From the NCBI GenBank assembly GCA_945905815.1, contig CAMDQH010000010.1, positions 1-63,065 on the forward strand: 63,065 bases of DNA, read 5' to 3'. Under the pieces are notes generated by a model. The model searched no databases, was not told where the DNA came from, and saw nothing but the letters and a program-made list of their open reading frames with translations. Positions 25,216-35,153 of the stretch are shown here, piece after piece; the first letter of the stretch is position 1; every line of letters begins with the position of its first letter. Source of the DNA: Bacteriovorax stolpii. Its GTDB lineage: Bacteria > Bdellovibrionota > Bacteriovoracia > Bacteriovoracales > Bacteriovoracaceae. A program made the translations under genes and the position numbers.

Positions 25216-26271
25216 ATGAAATATGCAGTACTTGTTGCAGGTGGAACCGGCGGACATATCAATGCAGCTTTGGCCGTTGGTGAAGCGCTTAAAGATCAGG
25301 GCTATGAGATTATTTATCTCACTGGCAAAAGACCTCTAGATTACAAATTGTTTAAAGGGCAAAATGTCCGGCATCTTAATTCAAAACCATTAAGAACAAA
25401 CAATCCATTTATACTTATTAAAAATATAATTTTAAATTTTATTGGTTTTGTTTCGATTTTCTTTTTATACGTAACTAAACGACCAAAATTTATTGTTGGT
25501 GCCGGAGGATATGTTTGCGGACCAACGCTTTTGGCCGGTTTTTTACAAGGTGTTCCAGTATTTATCATTGAGCAAAACGCAGTAATGGGACTGACTAATA
25601 AAATTCTTGGATGGATTTCTGATCGAATATTTGTTCATTTTACCAAAACCAAAGGCCTATATTCAGTTCTGGCTAAAAAAGTGCGAGTTGTGGGAAATCC
25701 TACCCGTAAATCTATTCAGCCTGTACCCAATAAAAAAATAGATACAAATTTAAAAGTCCTTGTCTTTGGTGGAAGCCTTGGTGCAACTCAAATAAATAAA
25801 GTGATTTTTGATATTTTAAAAAAACCTTCTGTTCAAAACATGAGTATTCATCACCAACTTGGCAGTGGCCAAAAAGTTCCAGAAATTTCCAGTGTGGTTG
25901 AATACCAACCAATGGAATACATCGATAATATTCAGGCCGAATATCAGTGGTGCGACGTTATAATTGCTCGAGCTGGAGCAAGTACTGTATCAGAATTGGC
26001 CATCATAAAAAAACCAGTTCTTATTTTTCCTTACCCTCAAGCTACTGATAATCATCAGTTATATAATGCACTAATATTTAAAGAAGAATCTGACTTTACT
26101 GTTGAGGTTCTTGACCCGAAAAGCCCGCATGATGTGTGCCTTAAACATGCACAAGAATTCCTAGTCAAGGCTTCAAAGGAAGCGTTAAAGTACTCTCAGA
26201 CACCTCATACAGGTAATCACACCTGCGCTGAGATATTAAAAGAGATACAAGACCATGTTGGGATTTCTTAA
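25216..26271 (+). CDS. murG: Lipid II synthase (UDP-GlcNAc transferase)
   Basis: Adds GlcNAc to lipid I at the inner membrane. 351 residues, GT28 GT-B fold: VAGGTGGH near residue 7, the VGAGGYVCGP segment near 95, EQNAVMGLTNK near 118, FGGSLGA near 188 and ARAGASTVSEL near 257, then PYPQATDNHQ. It starts 3 bp after ftsW and overlaps murC by 17 bp. Confidence 0.97.
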   Translation: MKYAVLVAGGTGGHINAALAVGEALKDQGYEIIYLTGKRPLDYKLFKGQNVRHLNSKPLRTNNPFILIKNIILNFIGFVSIFFLYVTKRPKFIVGAGGYVCGPTLLAGFLQGVPVFIIEQNAVMGLTNKILGWISDRIFVHFTKTKGLYSVLAKKVRVVGNPTRKSIQPVPNKKIDTNLKVLVFGGSLGATQINKVIFDILKKPSVQNMSIHHQLGSGQKVPEISSVVEYQPMEYIDNIQAEYQWCDVIIARAGASTVSELAIIKKPVLIFPYPQATDNHQLYNALIFKEESDFTVEVLDPKSPHDVCLKHAQEFLVKASKEALKYSQTPHTGNHTCAEILKEIQDHVGIS

Positions 26272-27631
26272 AACTACAAAATTACATTTTATTGGTATTG
26301 GCGGAATCGGTATGAGTGGTATTGCCGAAGTTCTCTTAGATTTAGGTTACCTCGTTTCAGGTTCAGATTTAAATTCATCTTCCGTAACTGAAAACCTTCG
26401 AAAAAAAGGTGCTAGCATCTTTTTAGGTCACTTATCATCGAATGTTGAAGATGCAACACTGATTGTCTACAGCTCAGCGATTGATGCTAAAAACCCAGAA
26501 TTTTCTCGTGCCCAGGAATTAAAAATTCCCATGATTAGACGGGCAGAAATGTTGGCCGAACTTATGCGGCTTAAATTTGGGATTGCAGTTGCTGGTTCGC
26601 ATGGAAAAACAACAACCACAAGTTTAATAGCCACCATTTTTCAAGAAGCTAAGCTTGATGCGACACATATTATTGGTGGGATTGTCAGCAACCTTGGCGG
26701 AAATGCACAAAAGGGTGATGGAGAATTCCTGATTGCTGAAGCTGATGAATCAGATGGGTCATTTCTTCTTCTTAATCCAATCATGGCAGTCATTACAAAT
26801 ATTGATGATGATCATTTAGATTTTTACGGTACGAAAGAAAAAGTTGTGGAAGCTTTTGTAGAATTTGTTAACAAGCTTCCTTTTTACGGGAGAATTGCAC
26901 TCAATGCTAACGATGCTTCAAGTGTTGCGATTAAAAGCCGAATAAAAAGACCGATGGTTTGGTATGGTATTGAAACAAAAGACGAGGATGTTGAATACCT
27001 TGCAAAGAATATTCAGTTGTCAGCAAGCGGAACGACATTTGATCTTTATTATAAAAACGAAAAAATAGTTGAAATTAAAACCCATCTTTTGGGCATGCAT
27101 AACGTTTCAAATACTCTCGCTGCGATTTCAATTTCTCGTGAAGCAGGGCTTGAATGGAATTTTATTCAGATTGGTCTTCTGAAATTCCTTGGAGTAGGAA
27201 GAAGATTAGAAAAACTTTTCGATAAAAATGATTTCTTAGTAATAGATGATTATGGTCACCACCCAACAGAAGTTCGCGCAACTATAACGGCACTTAAAAA
27301 TGTAGACAAACGATCACTCTGTGTTGTTTTTGAACCCCACCGCTACAGCCGAACTCAAAATTTCTGGAAAGAATTTCAGGAATGTTTTGAAGGGAGTGAT
27401 GAATTATTTTTACTCCCAATATATGCCGCCAGTGAAAATCCAATCGAAGGTATATCTAGTGAGGCGTTAGTTTTGGCAATGAGGGCCAATGGTAAACAGG
27501 TCGTATTCTTACCTTCGCTTAAAGAAATGGGACCAGTTCTTAAAAGTCATCATCGTCCAGGGAAAATATTTTTAACCTTGGGCGCAGGCTCAATTTCAAA
27601 AAATATACGAGAAATGGTAAAAGAATTATGA
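26255..27631 (+). CDS. murC: UDP-MurNAc:L-alanine ligase
   Basis: 458 residues. FIGIGGIGMSGIAEVL at the N-terminus, P-loop GSHGKTTTT near 112, EADESDGSFL, NIDDDHLDFYG, the DDYGHHPTEV motif and FEPHRYSRT mark MurC. It adds L-Ala to UDP-MurNAc. Start and stop overlap murG (17 bp) and murB (4 bp), indicating tight coupling. Confidence 0.97.
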   Translation: MLGFLKTTKLHFIGIGGIGMSGIAEVLLDLGYLVSGSDLNSSSVTENLRKKGASIFLGHLSSNVEDATLIVYSSAIDAKNPEFSRAQELKIPMIRRAEMLAELMRLKFGIAVAGSHGKTTTTSLIATIFQEAKLDATHIIGGIVSNLGGNAQKGDGEFLIAEADESDGSFLLLNPIMAVITNIDDDHLDFYGTKEKVVEAFVEFVNKLPFYGRIALNANDASSVAIKSRIKRPMVWYGIETKDEDVEYLAKNIQLSASGTTFDLYYKNEKIVEIKTHLLGMHNVSNTLAAISISREAGLEWNFIQIGLLKFLGVGRRLEKLFDKNDFLVIDDYGHHPTEVRATITALKNVDKRSLCVVFEPHRYSRTQNFWKEFQECFEGSDELFLLPIYAASENPIEGISSEALVLAMRANGKQVVFLPSLKEMGPVLKSHHRPGKIFLTLGAGSISKNIREMVKEL

Positions 27632-28527
27632 AGTTAAAAGAGAAACTAAACTCTCTTAATGATGTTGAGTTCTTAGAAAATGAAAACCTAACTAGTTATA
27701 CTACATTTAAATTGAATTCTGAGGGCGACCTATTAAAAATTAAAAGCATAGAAGCCTTACAAAAGACTCTATCTATTTTAAACGCTGAAAATAAATCATA
27801 TTTAATTGTGGGCTGGGGTGCGAATCAGATTTTGCCGGCCAAATGTGAAGAATTCATAATTTATTTAGAACTACCTTTTGATTCACAAATTCTTCAATCT
27901 GTTAAAGATGAATATTTAATTCCTGCTTCATTAGGAATTAATTATCTAACAGCCCATGCAGTTAAATTTGGGCTTAAAGGCTGGGAAGTTTTCACGGGAA
28001 TTCCAGCATCATTCGGTGGCGCTATATATATGAATGCAGGTACTAATTTAGGAGAAATCGGATCACTTGTAAAAAAAGTTCAACTGATAACTCCTGAAGG
28101 AAAACTGAGGGAGGAAGTAATCTCTAGCGAAAGTTTCTCGTACCGCAAAAATAATTTTGTGAAACCTGGAGAGGTTATTGTTTCAGCTGTCATTACACAT
28201 CTGGGTCTAGATGAAACCATTCCGCAAAAAATCCGAGATTATTTAGAATACCGTAAGAAAACCCAACCGCTATCGACAAAAAATTGTGGGTGTGTTTTTA
28301 AAAATCCACTCAAAGAGTTACCGGCCGGAAAACTGATTGATCTACTCCAGCTTAAAGGAGTAGGAGTAGGTGATTTACGAATAAGCCCAAGGCACGGAAA
28401 TTTTATGGAGAACTCTGGAAAGGCCTCTTGGGATCAATTCCAGTCGCTAGTTAATCTTATAAATTTTGAAATGGATCACTTCTACGGAATAGAGTTTGAA
28501 TTGGAAGTAAAAATCCCTTATCATTAA
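27628..28527 (+). CDS. murB: UDP-N-acetylenolpyruvoylglucosamine reductase
   Basis: FAD enzyme making UDP-MurNAc. 299 residues: the SYTTFKLN opening, GWGANQI (FAD site), GIPASFGGAIYMNAGT near 133, SYRKNNF near 170, and the NCGCVFKNP...PAGKLID block, plus a glutamate near the C-terminus (ELEVKIPYH). The insertion pattern is that of the short (type II-like) MurB. It overlaps murC by 4 bp. Confidence 0.96.
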   Translation: MKLKEKLNSLNDVEFLENENLTSYTTFKLNSEGDLLKIKSIEALQKTLSILNAENKSYLIVGWGANQILPAKCEEFIIYLELPFDSQILQSVKDEYLIPASLGINYLTAHAVKFGLKGWEVFTGIPASFGGAIYMNAGTNLGEIGSLVKKVQLITPEGKLREEVISSESFSYRKNNFVKPGEVIVSAVITHLGLDETIPQKIRDYLEYRKKTQPLSTKNCGCVFKNPLKELPAGKLIDLLQLKGVGVGDLRISPRHGNFMENSGKASWDQFQSLVNLINFEMDHFYGIEFELEVKIPYH

Positions 28528-28530
28528 TTC

Positions 28531-29283
28531 ATGTGGTCACTTCTTTTAGTATCAATCTTGAGCTTCACCATGCTAACTGCTTTTGCGGCGGTACCTGATT
28601 CATTTACTCAGAGAAATATTAACTACCGTACTTACATAGGCGAATGCCCTTCAAAATCTTCGGTTAGTTTCGCCATGCTTGTCATGCGTGAGTTTGAAAA
28701 AAATCACTCACTAAAAAACGTGAAAGAAAAAATAATAAACGAGAAGCTAGACGAAAAGCATTTCCTGTCTGATTACCGTATAAGCTACAACCCGATTACT
28801 AAAAAACTTAAAATTAATTTAGAGTGCCCACAACCTTTGGTGAAGGTACAAGTTTATAAGACTAATGGTGAAGAGCACTATTCGGCGATACTTGGTGATA
28901 ATGGTAAAATGTATGATCCGGGTTATGAAAACCTTATGAAAGCCGAGAAAAAACTCACTGGTAACCTTCCTCTTTTGGCAATTTCGATGCAGCAATTAGA
29001 AGGCGATGCCCCTAGGGATTTAGCTAATTATATCAAGCTTATGGATCAGGTTATGCGTAACCAGGTTTCTGAAATAATAATGAATAAAACTAGCGAATTA
29101 ACAATTGTTTTTGCTCTTGGTGGAAAGGCAACGAGTGTGTTCATGGGGGCAGATTTGTGGGAAGAAAAACTACCAAAACTTTCTAAAATTATTGGTTATG
29201 TTCAAAAAAACAAGCGTTACCCAAGTAGTATCAATCTGGTTAATTCTAAAAAGGTTGTTGTCAAGTTTTCGGACAATCTTTAG
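28531..29283 (+). CDS. ftsQ: Divergent FtsQ-like division protein
   Basis: 250 residues, one N-terminal hydrophobic segment (about 3-20) that could be an anchor or signal, then an exported region. The last 60 residues show the FtsQ end pattern: LTIVFALGGKATSVFMGADLW, then KLPKLSKIIGYV and INLVNSKKVVVKF. It lies between murB and ftsA, exactly where ftsQ belongs. The usual cytoplasmic tail is absent, and two cysteines (about 39 and 100) could form a disulfide. FtsQ links the early ring to FtsLB, so I infer the same role. Confidence 0.68.
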   Translation: MWSLLLVSILSFTMLTAFAAVPDSFTQRNINYRTYIGECPSKSSVSFAMLVMREFEKNHSLKNVKEKIINEKLDEKHFLSDYRISYNPITKKLKINLECPQPLVKVQVYKTNGEEHYSAILGDNGKMYDPGYENLMKAEKKLTGNLPLLAISMQQLEGDAPRDLANYIKLMDQVMRNQVSEIIMNKTSELTIVFALGGKATSVFMGADLWEEKLPKLSKIIGYVQKNKRYPSSINLVNSKKVVVKFSDNL

Positions 29284-29327
29284 AATTAAATAGAGGCATG
29301 AAGCCTCAATATCGAGAAGGGAATCTC

Positions 29328-30563
29328 ATGAGTACCAAAAGTGTAATTGTTGCTTTGGATATCGGAACCACTAAAGTGTGCACCCTTATCGCAAATAAAA
29401 CTTCAAAAAATATTGAAATCCTGGGCGTTGGATCTCACCCTAGTAATGGCCTGAAAAAAGGCTCGGTGGTAAACATTGAAAAAACTGTTGAATCAATACG
29501 TGCATCAATACAAGAAGCTAAGCTCATGGCTGGAATCGAAGAACTTGAATCCGCGACTGTTGGTATTGCTGGTAATCACATTTACTGTTTTAATTCTTCT
29601 GGGGTTGTACCTGTCAAAAACAAAGAGATTACCCAGAGCGATGTTGACCGAGTAATTGAAGCAGCTAAAGCCGTTTTAATTCCTTCTGATCGTGAAATTC
29701 TTCACGTTATTCCACAAGAATTTAAAGTTGATAACACTGTAGGAATAAAAGATCCTGTCGGAATGTGTGGTTCGCGACTAGAAGTAAACGTCCACATAGT
29801 AACTGGTAAAACACCTCTCATTCATAATCTCATAAAGTGTGTTGAACAAGCCGGGTTGAGTGCAAATTCAATTATACTTCAGCCAATTGCTTCTTCTCGT
29901 TCAGTTCTCTCAATGGAAGAAAAAGAGCTCGGTGTTGTTCTTATAGATATTGGTGGTGGTACGACCGACATTGCTGTCTGGAAGGATGGAAGTCTTATTC
30001 ATTCCGAAATTATTCCTTTAGGTGGAAACCATTTCACTAATGACCTCGCAGTCGCCTTAAAAATTCCTCACAACGAAGCTGAAAGAATCAAGTTATCGCA
30101 CGGATCGGTGCTAAATCAGGTCCAGTTTAATGAAACATATCTAACCATTCAGGGACTATCTGGCACCAGAGCAAGAGAAGTCTCAATTGGCTATATAGCT
30201 GAAGTTTTAGGCGCCAGAGCAGAAGAATTGTTCAATGTGATCAAAGAAATGATCTTGGAAAAGAATTTGCAAGTAGAGGTCACTGGGGGCTTTGTGCTCA
30301 CAGGTGGAGGATCTTTAATGCGTAACCTTCCAGAAATGGCAGAATATATTTTGGAAAAGCCAGTTAAGGTGGGATATCCACAAGCTTTCGGTGGAATGAC
30401 TTCGGCCATGCAACATCCAAAATTTTCTACAGTACTTGGTCTTCTTCAAGAGTCTAGCAAGTTCTCTGAAGCCATGACTCGTGTTGAAAAAAAACAAGAC
30501 GAATCAGATATGTTTGATAAACTAGGTAAATCTTTAAAAAACGTTTTCAAAGAGATTTTTTAA
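29328..30563 (+). CDS. ftsA: Actin-like division protein FtsA
   Basis: 411 residues with the actin-ATPase phosphate loops [14 protein letters not shown] and [14 protein letters not shown], the adenosine motif LTGGGSLM, and a C-terminal amphipathic membrane-targeting helix ([17 protein letters not shown]). The ATG at 29328 follows AAGGGA and gives the usual N-terminus; an in-frame ATG ten codons earlier is less likely. It anchors FtsZ to the inner membrane. Confidence 0.96.
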   Translation: MSTKSVIVALDIGTTKVCTLIANKTSKNIEILGVGSHPSNGLKKGSVVNIEKTVESIRASIQEAKLMAGIEELESATVGIAGNHIYCFNSSGVVPVKNKEITQSDVDRVIEAAKAVLIPSDREILHVIPQEFKVDNTVGIKDPVGMCGSRLEVNVHIVTGKTPLIHNLIKCVEQAGLSANSIILQPIASSRSVLSMEEKELGVVLIDIGGGTTDIAVWKDGSLIHSEIIPLGGNHFTNDLAVALKIPHNEAERIKLSHGSVLNQVQFNETYLTIQGLSGTRAREVSIGYIAEVLGARAEELFNVIKEMILEKNLQVEVTGGFVLTGGGSLMRNLPEMAEYILEKPVKVGYPQAFGGMTSAMQHPKFSTVLGLLQESSKFSEAMTRVEKKQDESDMFDKLGKSLKNVFKEIF

Positions 30564-30577
30564 TTTCGGAGGCTTTT

Positions 30578-32062
30578 ATGTTCGATATCACTGACAACGC
30601 TAAATCATCAAATGGCGCTCGTATCAAAGTAATTGGTGTAGGCGGAGGCGGATGTAACGCTGTTAATACTATGATTCGTTCAGGTTTAACTGGTGTTGAG
30701 TACATTGTTGCTAATACTGATTCTCAAGCACTTAATGCAAATATGGCCGGAATTAAAATTCAATTGGGCGGAAATGTTACTAAAGGTTTAGGCGCTGGTG
30801 CTAACCCTGAAGTTGGACGTAAAGCCGCTATTGAAGATTATGAAAAACTTTCTGAAGCTCTTCAGGGAGCTGATATGGTTTTTATTACTGCTGGAATGGG
30901 CGGTGGAACAGGAACTGGCGCAGCCCCAGTAATTGCTAAATTGGCCCGCGAAATGGGAGCCTTAACAGTTGGTGTTGTAACAAAGCCATTTATGTTTGAG
31001 GGTAAAAAAAGATCACGTCAGGCCGAAGAAGGGATTCTAGACCTCGAGCAATCTGTAGATTCTTTGATTTGTATTCCGAATCAACGTCTTCTTCAGCTGG
31101 CCGGTGAAAACTTGTCTTTGGTAGATACTTTTAAAGCTGCTGATGAAGTCCTACTAAATGCAGTTCAGGGTATTTCTGATCTCATTAATAATACAGGTCT
31201 TATCAACGCTGACTTTGCGGACGTTTCAACTGTAATGACAAATAAAGGTCTTTCCTTAATGGGAACGGGCATGGCATCTGGTTCTGAACGTGCTCTTAAA
31301 GCAGCTAAACATGCGATTAGCTCACCACTTTTGGAAGATGTTTCCATTGATGGAGCGACTGGTATTATAATAAACATTACTGGTAGCTCATCACTTACAA
31401 CTTTTGAAACAAATCAAGCCGTAACTTTAATTATGGAAGCAGCTGATGAAGATGCTGAAATTATTTTTGGAACTGTTATCGATGATTCAATGGGCGAAAA
31501 TATAAAAGTGACAGTTATCGCAACTGGACTCAGAGTGTTGCGCAAAGAAACTAATAATTTTGCCAGTCGTACGGTTCCTGCGCCAGTATATGAAGCACCT
31601 GTTGCTGTTGCAGCTCCGGTAAATGTGAATCCTTCTAAAATAGAATCACGTTATGAAGCTCCGTTGCGTGCCAATGATTATGCCGCTAAATCAGAGATCA
31701 CTTTTGATTTTGAAGAAACTAAAATTGTACCATTGGAAAATAAGCCAAAGATCAACTGGTCTGAAAAACTTCAGAATGCAGCTTCAAAATATGAATCTCA
31801 AAAGAATTTTGAAGCTCCTATAGTCAGACCAGCTGTCCAAGCAGCTCCAAAGCTAGAGACTCGCCCTGATTATTCGCACTTTGATAATTCAGCTCCACAA
31901 GAAACATCTAAAAATGAAAATAATTTACAGGCTTCTCAAAACCGTGAGAGTAGAATTAAGTCTATTGCTGAAAAATTGGGATTCTTTAATTTTGATGAAG
32001 ATGAATTTGATACTCCATCATTCATGAAGAAAAACGAAAAAAATCACGATTCACAAGTTTAA
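30578..32062 (+). CDS. ftsZ: Tubulin-like division protein FtsZ
   Basis: 494 residues, longer than E. coli FtsZ (383) because of a roughly 170-residue linker. The GTP site [12 protein letters not shown], the GGGGCNAVN start, NTDSQAL and the T7 loop (NADFADV) are intact. The C-terminal peptide that binds FtsA reads [17 protein letters not shown] ribosome binding site precedes the ATG, and a strong terminator directly follows the stop, ending the dcw cluster. Confidence 0.98.
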   Translation: MFDITDNAKSSNGARIKVIGVGGGGCNAVNTMIRSGLTGVEYIVANTDSQALNANMAGIKIQLGGNVTKGLGAGANPEVGRKAAIEDYEKLSEALQGADMVFITAGMGGGTGTGAAPVIAKLAREMGALTVGVVTKPFMFEGKKRSRQAEEGILDLEQSVDSLICIPNQRLLQLAGENLSLVDTFKAADEVLLNAVQGISDLINNTGLINADFADVSTVMTNKGLSLMGTGMASGSERALKAAKHAISSPLLEDVSIDGATGIIINITGSSSLTTFETNQAVTLIMEAADEDAEIIFGTVIDDSMGENIKVTVIATGLRVLRKETNNFASRTVPAPVYEAPVAVAAPVNVNPSKIESRYEAPLRANDYAAKSEITFDFEETKIVPLENKPKINWSEKLQNAASKYESQKNFEAPIVRPAVQAAPKLETRPDYSHFDNSAPQETSKNENNLQASQNRESRIKSIAEKLGFFNFDEDEFDTPSFMKKNEKNHDSQV

Positions 32063-32092
32063 AAAAAAGCCCTCGTAAGAGGGCTTTTTTTA
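32061..32092. terminator. Bidirectional Rho-independent terminator
   Basis: GCCCTC-GTAA-GAGGGC stem with eight A before and seven T after, so it works on both strands. It ends the ftsZ transcript on the plus strand and overlaps the 3' end of the convergent zinc-finger gene on the minus strand. Confidence 0.95.
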
Positions 32093-32698
32093 AACTTTGT
32101 TTTTAATTTTTTCTCTAATTGTTTGAATTGATTCTTTTTGAGCAAATAATACGAGATATGTTTCGATATAATCTTGGTCCACATTGATTTTATAATGAGT
32201 TTCTACGTAAGTGGGAAGGTCATCATTCTCAAAAATTTCCTTTTTAACATCATAAAGCCTCACACCTTGTTCTGGGTCATGTGTGGAAGTTTTTATAGTT
32301 ATCACTTCTTCCCAGTCAAATCTCATAATAAGGGGCAGATGCTCCTTACAAAAGTGCAGGCTCTTAAATGGTTTGATACATGATCGGCAGTAAATCTTGT
32401 CACAAATTGCGCACATAGTTTCACCGGGTTCTTCCGTATGGTTTGGACAAAAAAGATGTGCTCTTTTTGGCTTAACTTTTTCCATGCCCTTAATTCGCTC
32501 AATTATTTCAGGATGGAATTCAGATTTTGAAATATCTGGGTGTAGGGCATCGTCAGTTTTAGAAATCGCAGGATTAGTGAAAGATTTATCTTTGCCGAAC
32601 AGTTTAAAAATAAGAAGAGTGAGAATCCCAACAATAACGACGAGAAGGAAAAGGGTAACTATAATCAAAATTAATGTGGTTTGTTCCATTTGTTCCAT
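32090..32698 (-). CDS. Membrane-anchored protein with B-box-like zinc-binding domain
   Basis: 202 residues. One strong N-terminal membrane helix (about 9-33), a flexible linker, then a Cys/His-rich block at about 83-120: CPNH, CAIC, CRSC and FCKEH in order, spaced like a B-box-type zinc finger. A mixed alpha/beta C-terminal region follows. The cytoplasmic or periplasmic side is unclear, but zinc-binding cysteines suggest cytoplasm. It lies 69 bp downstream of the RNase J gene on the same strand. I know no function. Confidence 0.65.
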   Translation of the reverse strand: MEQMEQTTLILIIVTLFLLVVIVGILTLLIFKLFGKDKSFTNPAISKTDDALHPDISKSEFHPEIIERIKGMEKVKPKRAHLFCPNHTEEPGETMCAICDKIYCRSCIKPFKSLHFCKEHLPLIMRFDWEEVITIKTSTHDPEQGVRLYDVKKEIFENDDLPTYVETHYKINVDQDYIETYLVLFAQKESIQTIREKIKNKV

Positions 32699-32767
32699 TG
32701 TAGTTCAACTAGTAGAAACTTCAATATGTCACTCAGGTTTCCGTGCGAAAAAGTATAGTAATTAGTA

Positions 32768-34384
32768 CTAATGCAAATGAACTTCAGTTACAGGCTTATA
32801 GCCAAGAAGATGGTTGTAAAACTGACGGGTTGAAATTTTTAACTGGTCTTTAAAATAGGCTTCATCACGGTTTGCAAGGTCTGATTGAATTTGCTTAAGA
32901 AGCCTTTTTTTAAGCGGTTCCATGTGTTCTTGTGCCATACGAGGTAGACCGACTGTAGAAACTTCCATGTGGCCAACAGTTCTATGGTAACTGACAAAAA
33001 CAGCTCCCTGTGTTGCCAATTTACGTCGCTGTGAAATCTGAGTTTTTTCAATTTCAATATTCTTGCCATGAATAAGCCTTGGCTCTTTTACTTCATGGTC
33101 TTCAACTTTAATCGTGCCTTCACCTAACACAACTTCTTGGTAGTTATGAATGACGTGTGCTGAAATCTTAGGGAAATCTTTTCTTATGAATTCAGCATGC
33201 TTTCTTAACATGTAGCTTTCACCATGAATTGGAAAATAAAAATTTGGTTCAAAATTATTCAAGAGAAGTCTCAGATCTTCTTTACCGGGATGTCCGGAAG
33301 CATGAATTAAATAATCATGGGCCGTAACAATCTCAACACCAAACTGAGTTAGCTTATTATAAATACGAAATAGCTTCTTTTCATTTCCTGGAATAACTTT
33401 AGAACTGAAAATAATGACATCACCAGGCGTCGGTTTAAAGCTGCCATCTTCCCCAAAACTGAAACGTCTCAAAGCACTTAAGAAATCGCCCTGACAACCA
33501 GACAGGAAAATGAGCATCTTACCAGATTGTCCCTTTACCTGGTCGGCTAGAAAAAGCTCATCGGCCCCTATTTCGGTTTGCCCTGATTCCCGAGCTGCCT
33601 CCATGTATGTCCAGAGAGAACGCCCCATCACAACAATTTTTCGTCCCGAATTTTTTGCCATTTTAGCGATGGTATTCATCCTATGAACGTTAGATGCAAA
33701 CAAGGTAATGAATAAACGCTTTTCGGGCCTATTTAATAAATATTCTAGATCAGCATGCAATTCATTTTCGGAGGTCGTTTTTCCGTCGTACATAACATTT
33801 GTGCTGTCAATAAAGTATGCCGTTTGAACACACTCAGAAAGTTTTTGCTTTATCGTTTTGAAGTCAATTGGAAGTTCATGCTTTGAAGCAAGGTCAACTT
33901 TAAAATCAGAAATATAAAGCGCACCCCATTTACGATCTTTGCTACGAATGATCATTCCACTTGTCTCAGGAATCGAATGATTTACGTGAACGGGGGTAAT
34001 ATCGATATTCCTAAATGCTAATTCCTGCCCGGGTTGATACACTTGATAATTCATGCTGATTTTATGTTCTTCAAGCTTTTTTTGAATCAGATGCAAGGTA
34101 AATGGAGTAACCCAAACGGTTAAATCAGGAAATGCTTTTAATAAGTGCCCTAGAGCTCCAATGTGATCTTCGTGTCCGTGGGTAATAATGATATTTTTTG
34201 CTCGAGAAGGATCAACTAGTGAAAAATCGGGAATAAGATAATTGATATCGAAAGAATCTTCATACGGAAAAAGCATTCCACAATCAATGATAACATCCTC
34301 ATCAATTGAACGAATCATTGTCATGTTAGAGCCAATTTCTTCGACTCCACCTATGGGCAAAACTGAAAAGTATTTATTTTTCAA
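32768..34384 (-). CDS. rnj: Ribonuclease J
   Basis: 538 residues. Metallo-beta-lactamase/beta-CASP RNase: VLPIGGVEEIGSNMT opening, HGHEDHIGA metal motif, VNHSIPE, then ASGHPGKEDL and IHGESYMLRKHA in the C-terminal part. RNase J has 5' exonuclease and endonuclease activity and governs mRNA turnover. The start is a TTG directly after the udk stop codon, with no gap, which suggests coupling; the next ATG would remove the conserved N-terminal strand. Confidence 0.93.
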   Translation of the reverse strand: MKNKYFSVLPIGGVEEIGSNMTMIRSIDEDVIIDCGMLFPYEDSFDINYLIPDFSLVDPSRAKNIIITHGHEDHIGALGHLLKAFPDLTVWVTPFTLHLIQKKLEEHKISMNYQVYQPGQELAFRNIDITPVHVNHSIPETSGMIIRSKDRKWGALYISDFKVDLASKHELPIDFKTIKQKLSECVQTAYFIDSTNVMYDGKTTSENELHADLEYLLNRPEKRLFITLFASNVHRMNTIAKMAKNSGRKIVVMGRSLWTYMEAARESGQTEIGADELFLADQVKGQSGKMLIFLSGCQGDFLSALRRFSFGEDGSFKPTPGDVIIFSSKVIPGNEKKLFRIYNKLTQFGVEIVTAHDYLIHASGHPGKEDLRLLLNNFEPNFYFPIHGESYMLRKHAEFIRKDFPKISAHVIHNYQEVVLGEGTIKVEDHEVKEPRLIHGKNIEIEKTQISQRRKLATQGAVFVSYHRTVGHMEVSTVGLPRMAQEHMEPLKKRLLKQIQSDLANRDEAYFKDQLKISTRQFYNHLLGYKPVTEVHLH

Positions 34385-35032
34385 CTACGTTGCCTCGTGT
34401 GCTTTTTTCTCAAAAGATGTGAATAACATTTCTTTAATCCTAGCAGACAAAATAAGTGAGGCGACATCGGTTTCTTCGCCAACTGTGAAATCAGCATACT
34501 GACGTTGAGGGTCAAGATACTTTAAATACATGGGTCTTACTGTATCATAGTATTGAGCAATGACGGATTCAAGTGACCTGCCCCGTTCTTTAACGTCTCT
34601 GTGTAGACGTCGGGTAAACCGAATATCTGAATCTACATGGAGGTAGCATTTAATATCCAAGAGATCGCGAATTTCTTGATCGTAAAGAGCAAAAATACCT
34701 TCGAATAAAACAACTTTGCAAGGTCCAACAGATTCATATTCTTCGGTACGGCTTGAATTCTTAAAGTCATAGATAGGGCATTTTATTGAACCACCATTTT
34801 TAAGGTCGGTTAGATGCTGGCGCAGAAGATCCCAGTCAAATGCATTGGGATGATCAAAATTGGCCTTGCCGCTTGATGTATAATTTGTTTTGGGCTGAGA
34901 AGGCAGGTAGTAAGAATCCATATGAAGCATTGAAGAATCAAGGTTAGTGATACCTTTCATGACCTTTTTTGCAAAAGTTGTTTTACCCGAACCCGAGCCG
35001 CCGGCGATGCCAATTAGAAAAATTTTTCCCAT
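34385..35032 (-). CDS. udk: Uridine kinase
   Basis: Phosphorylates uridine and cytidine in pyrimidine salvage. 215 residues with P-loop AGGSGSGKTTFA, HMDSYY, FDHPNAFDWDLL and the RRLHRDVKERGRS lid region typical of Udk. It is divergent from prmA; the 121-bp gap holds both promoters. It ends directly at the RNase J start codon. Confidence 0.95.
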   Translation of the reverse strand: MGKIFLIGIAGGSGSGKTTFAKKVMKGITNLDSSMLHMDSYYLPSQPKTNYTSSGKANFDHPNAFDWDLLRQHLTDLKNGGSIKCPIYDFKNSSRTEEYESVGPCKVVLFEGIFALYDQEIRDLLDIKCYLHVDSDIRFTRRLHRDVKERGRSLESVIAQYYDTVRPMYLKYLDPQRQYADFTVGEETDVASLILSARIKEMLFTSFEKKAHEAT

Positions 35033-35153
35033 ACGGATTCGTTTTCTAACAAAAAAAGAACCTTAAGACTAAGAAAACCTCACCTTATGTAAAATTTTTA
35101 TCCTCACAAAAGCTTTTTCATGAGCTATAAAGCAGGGCAATTAAAGGATATTT

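Noticed and set aside
32757-32772. Palindrome ATTAGTACTAAT at the RNase J stop codon as an operator
   Set aside because: Short and AT-rich, and it lies at the end of a gene and not in a promoter region; likely chance.
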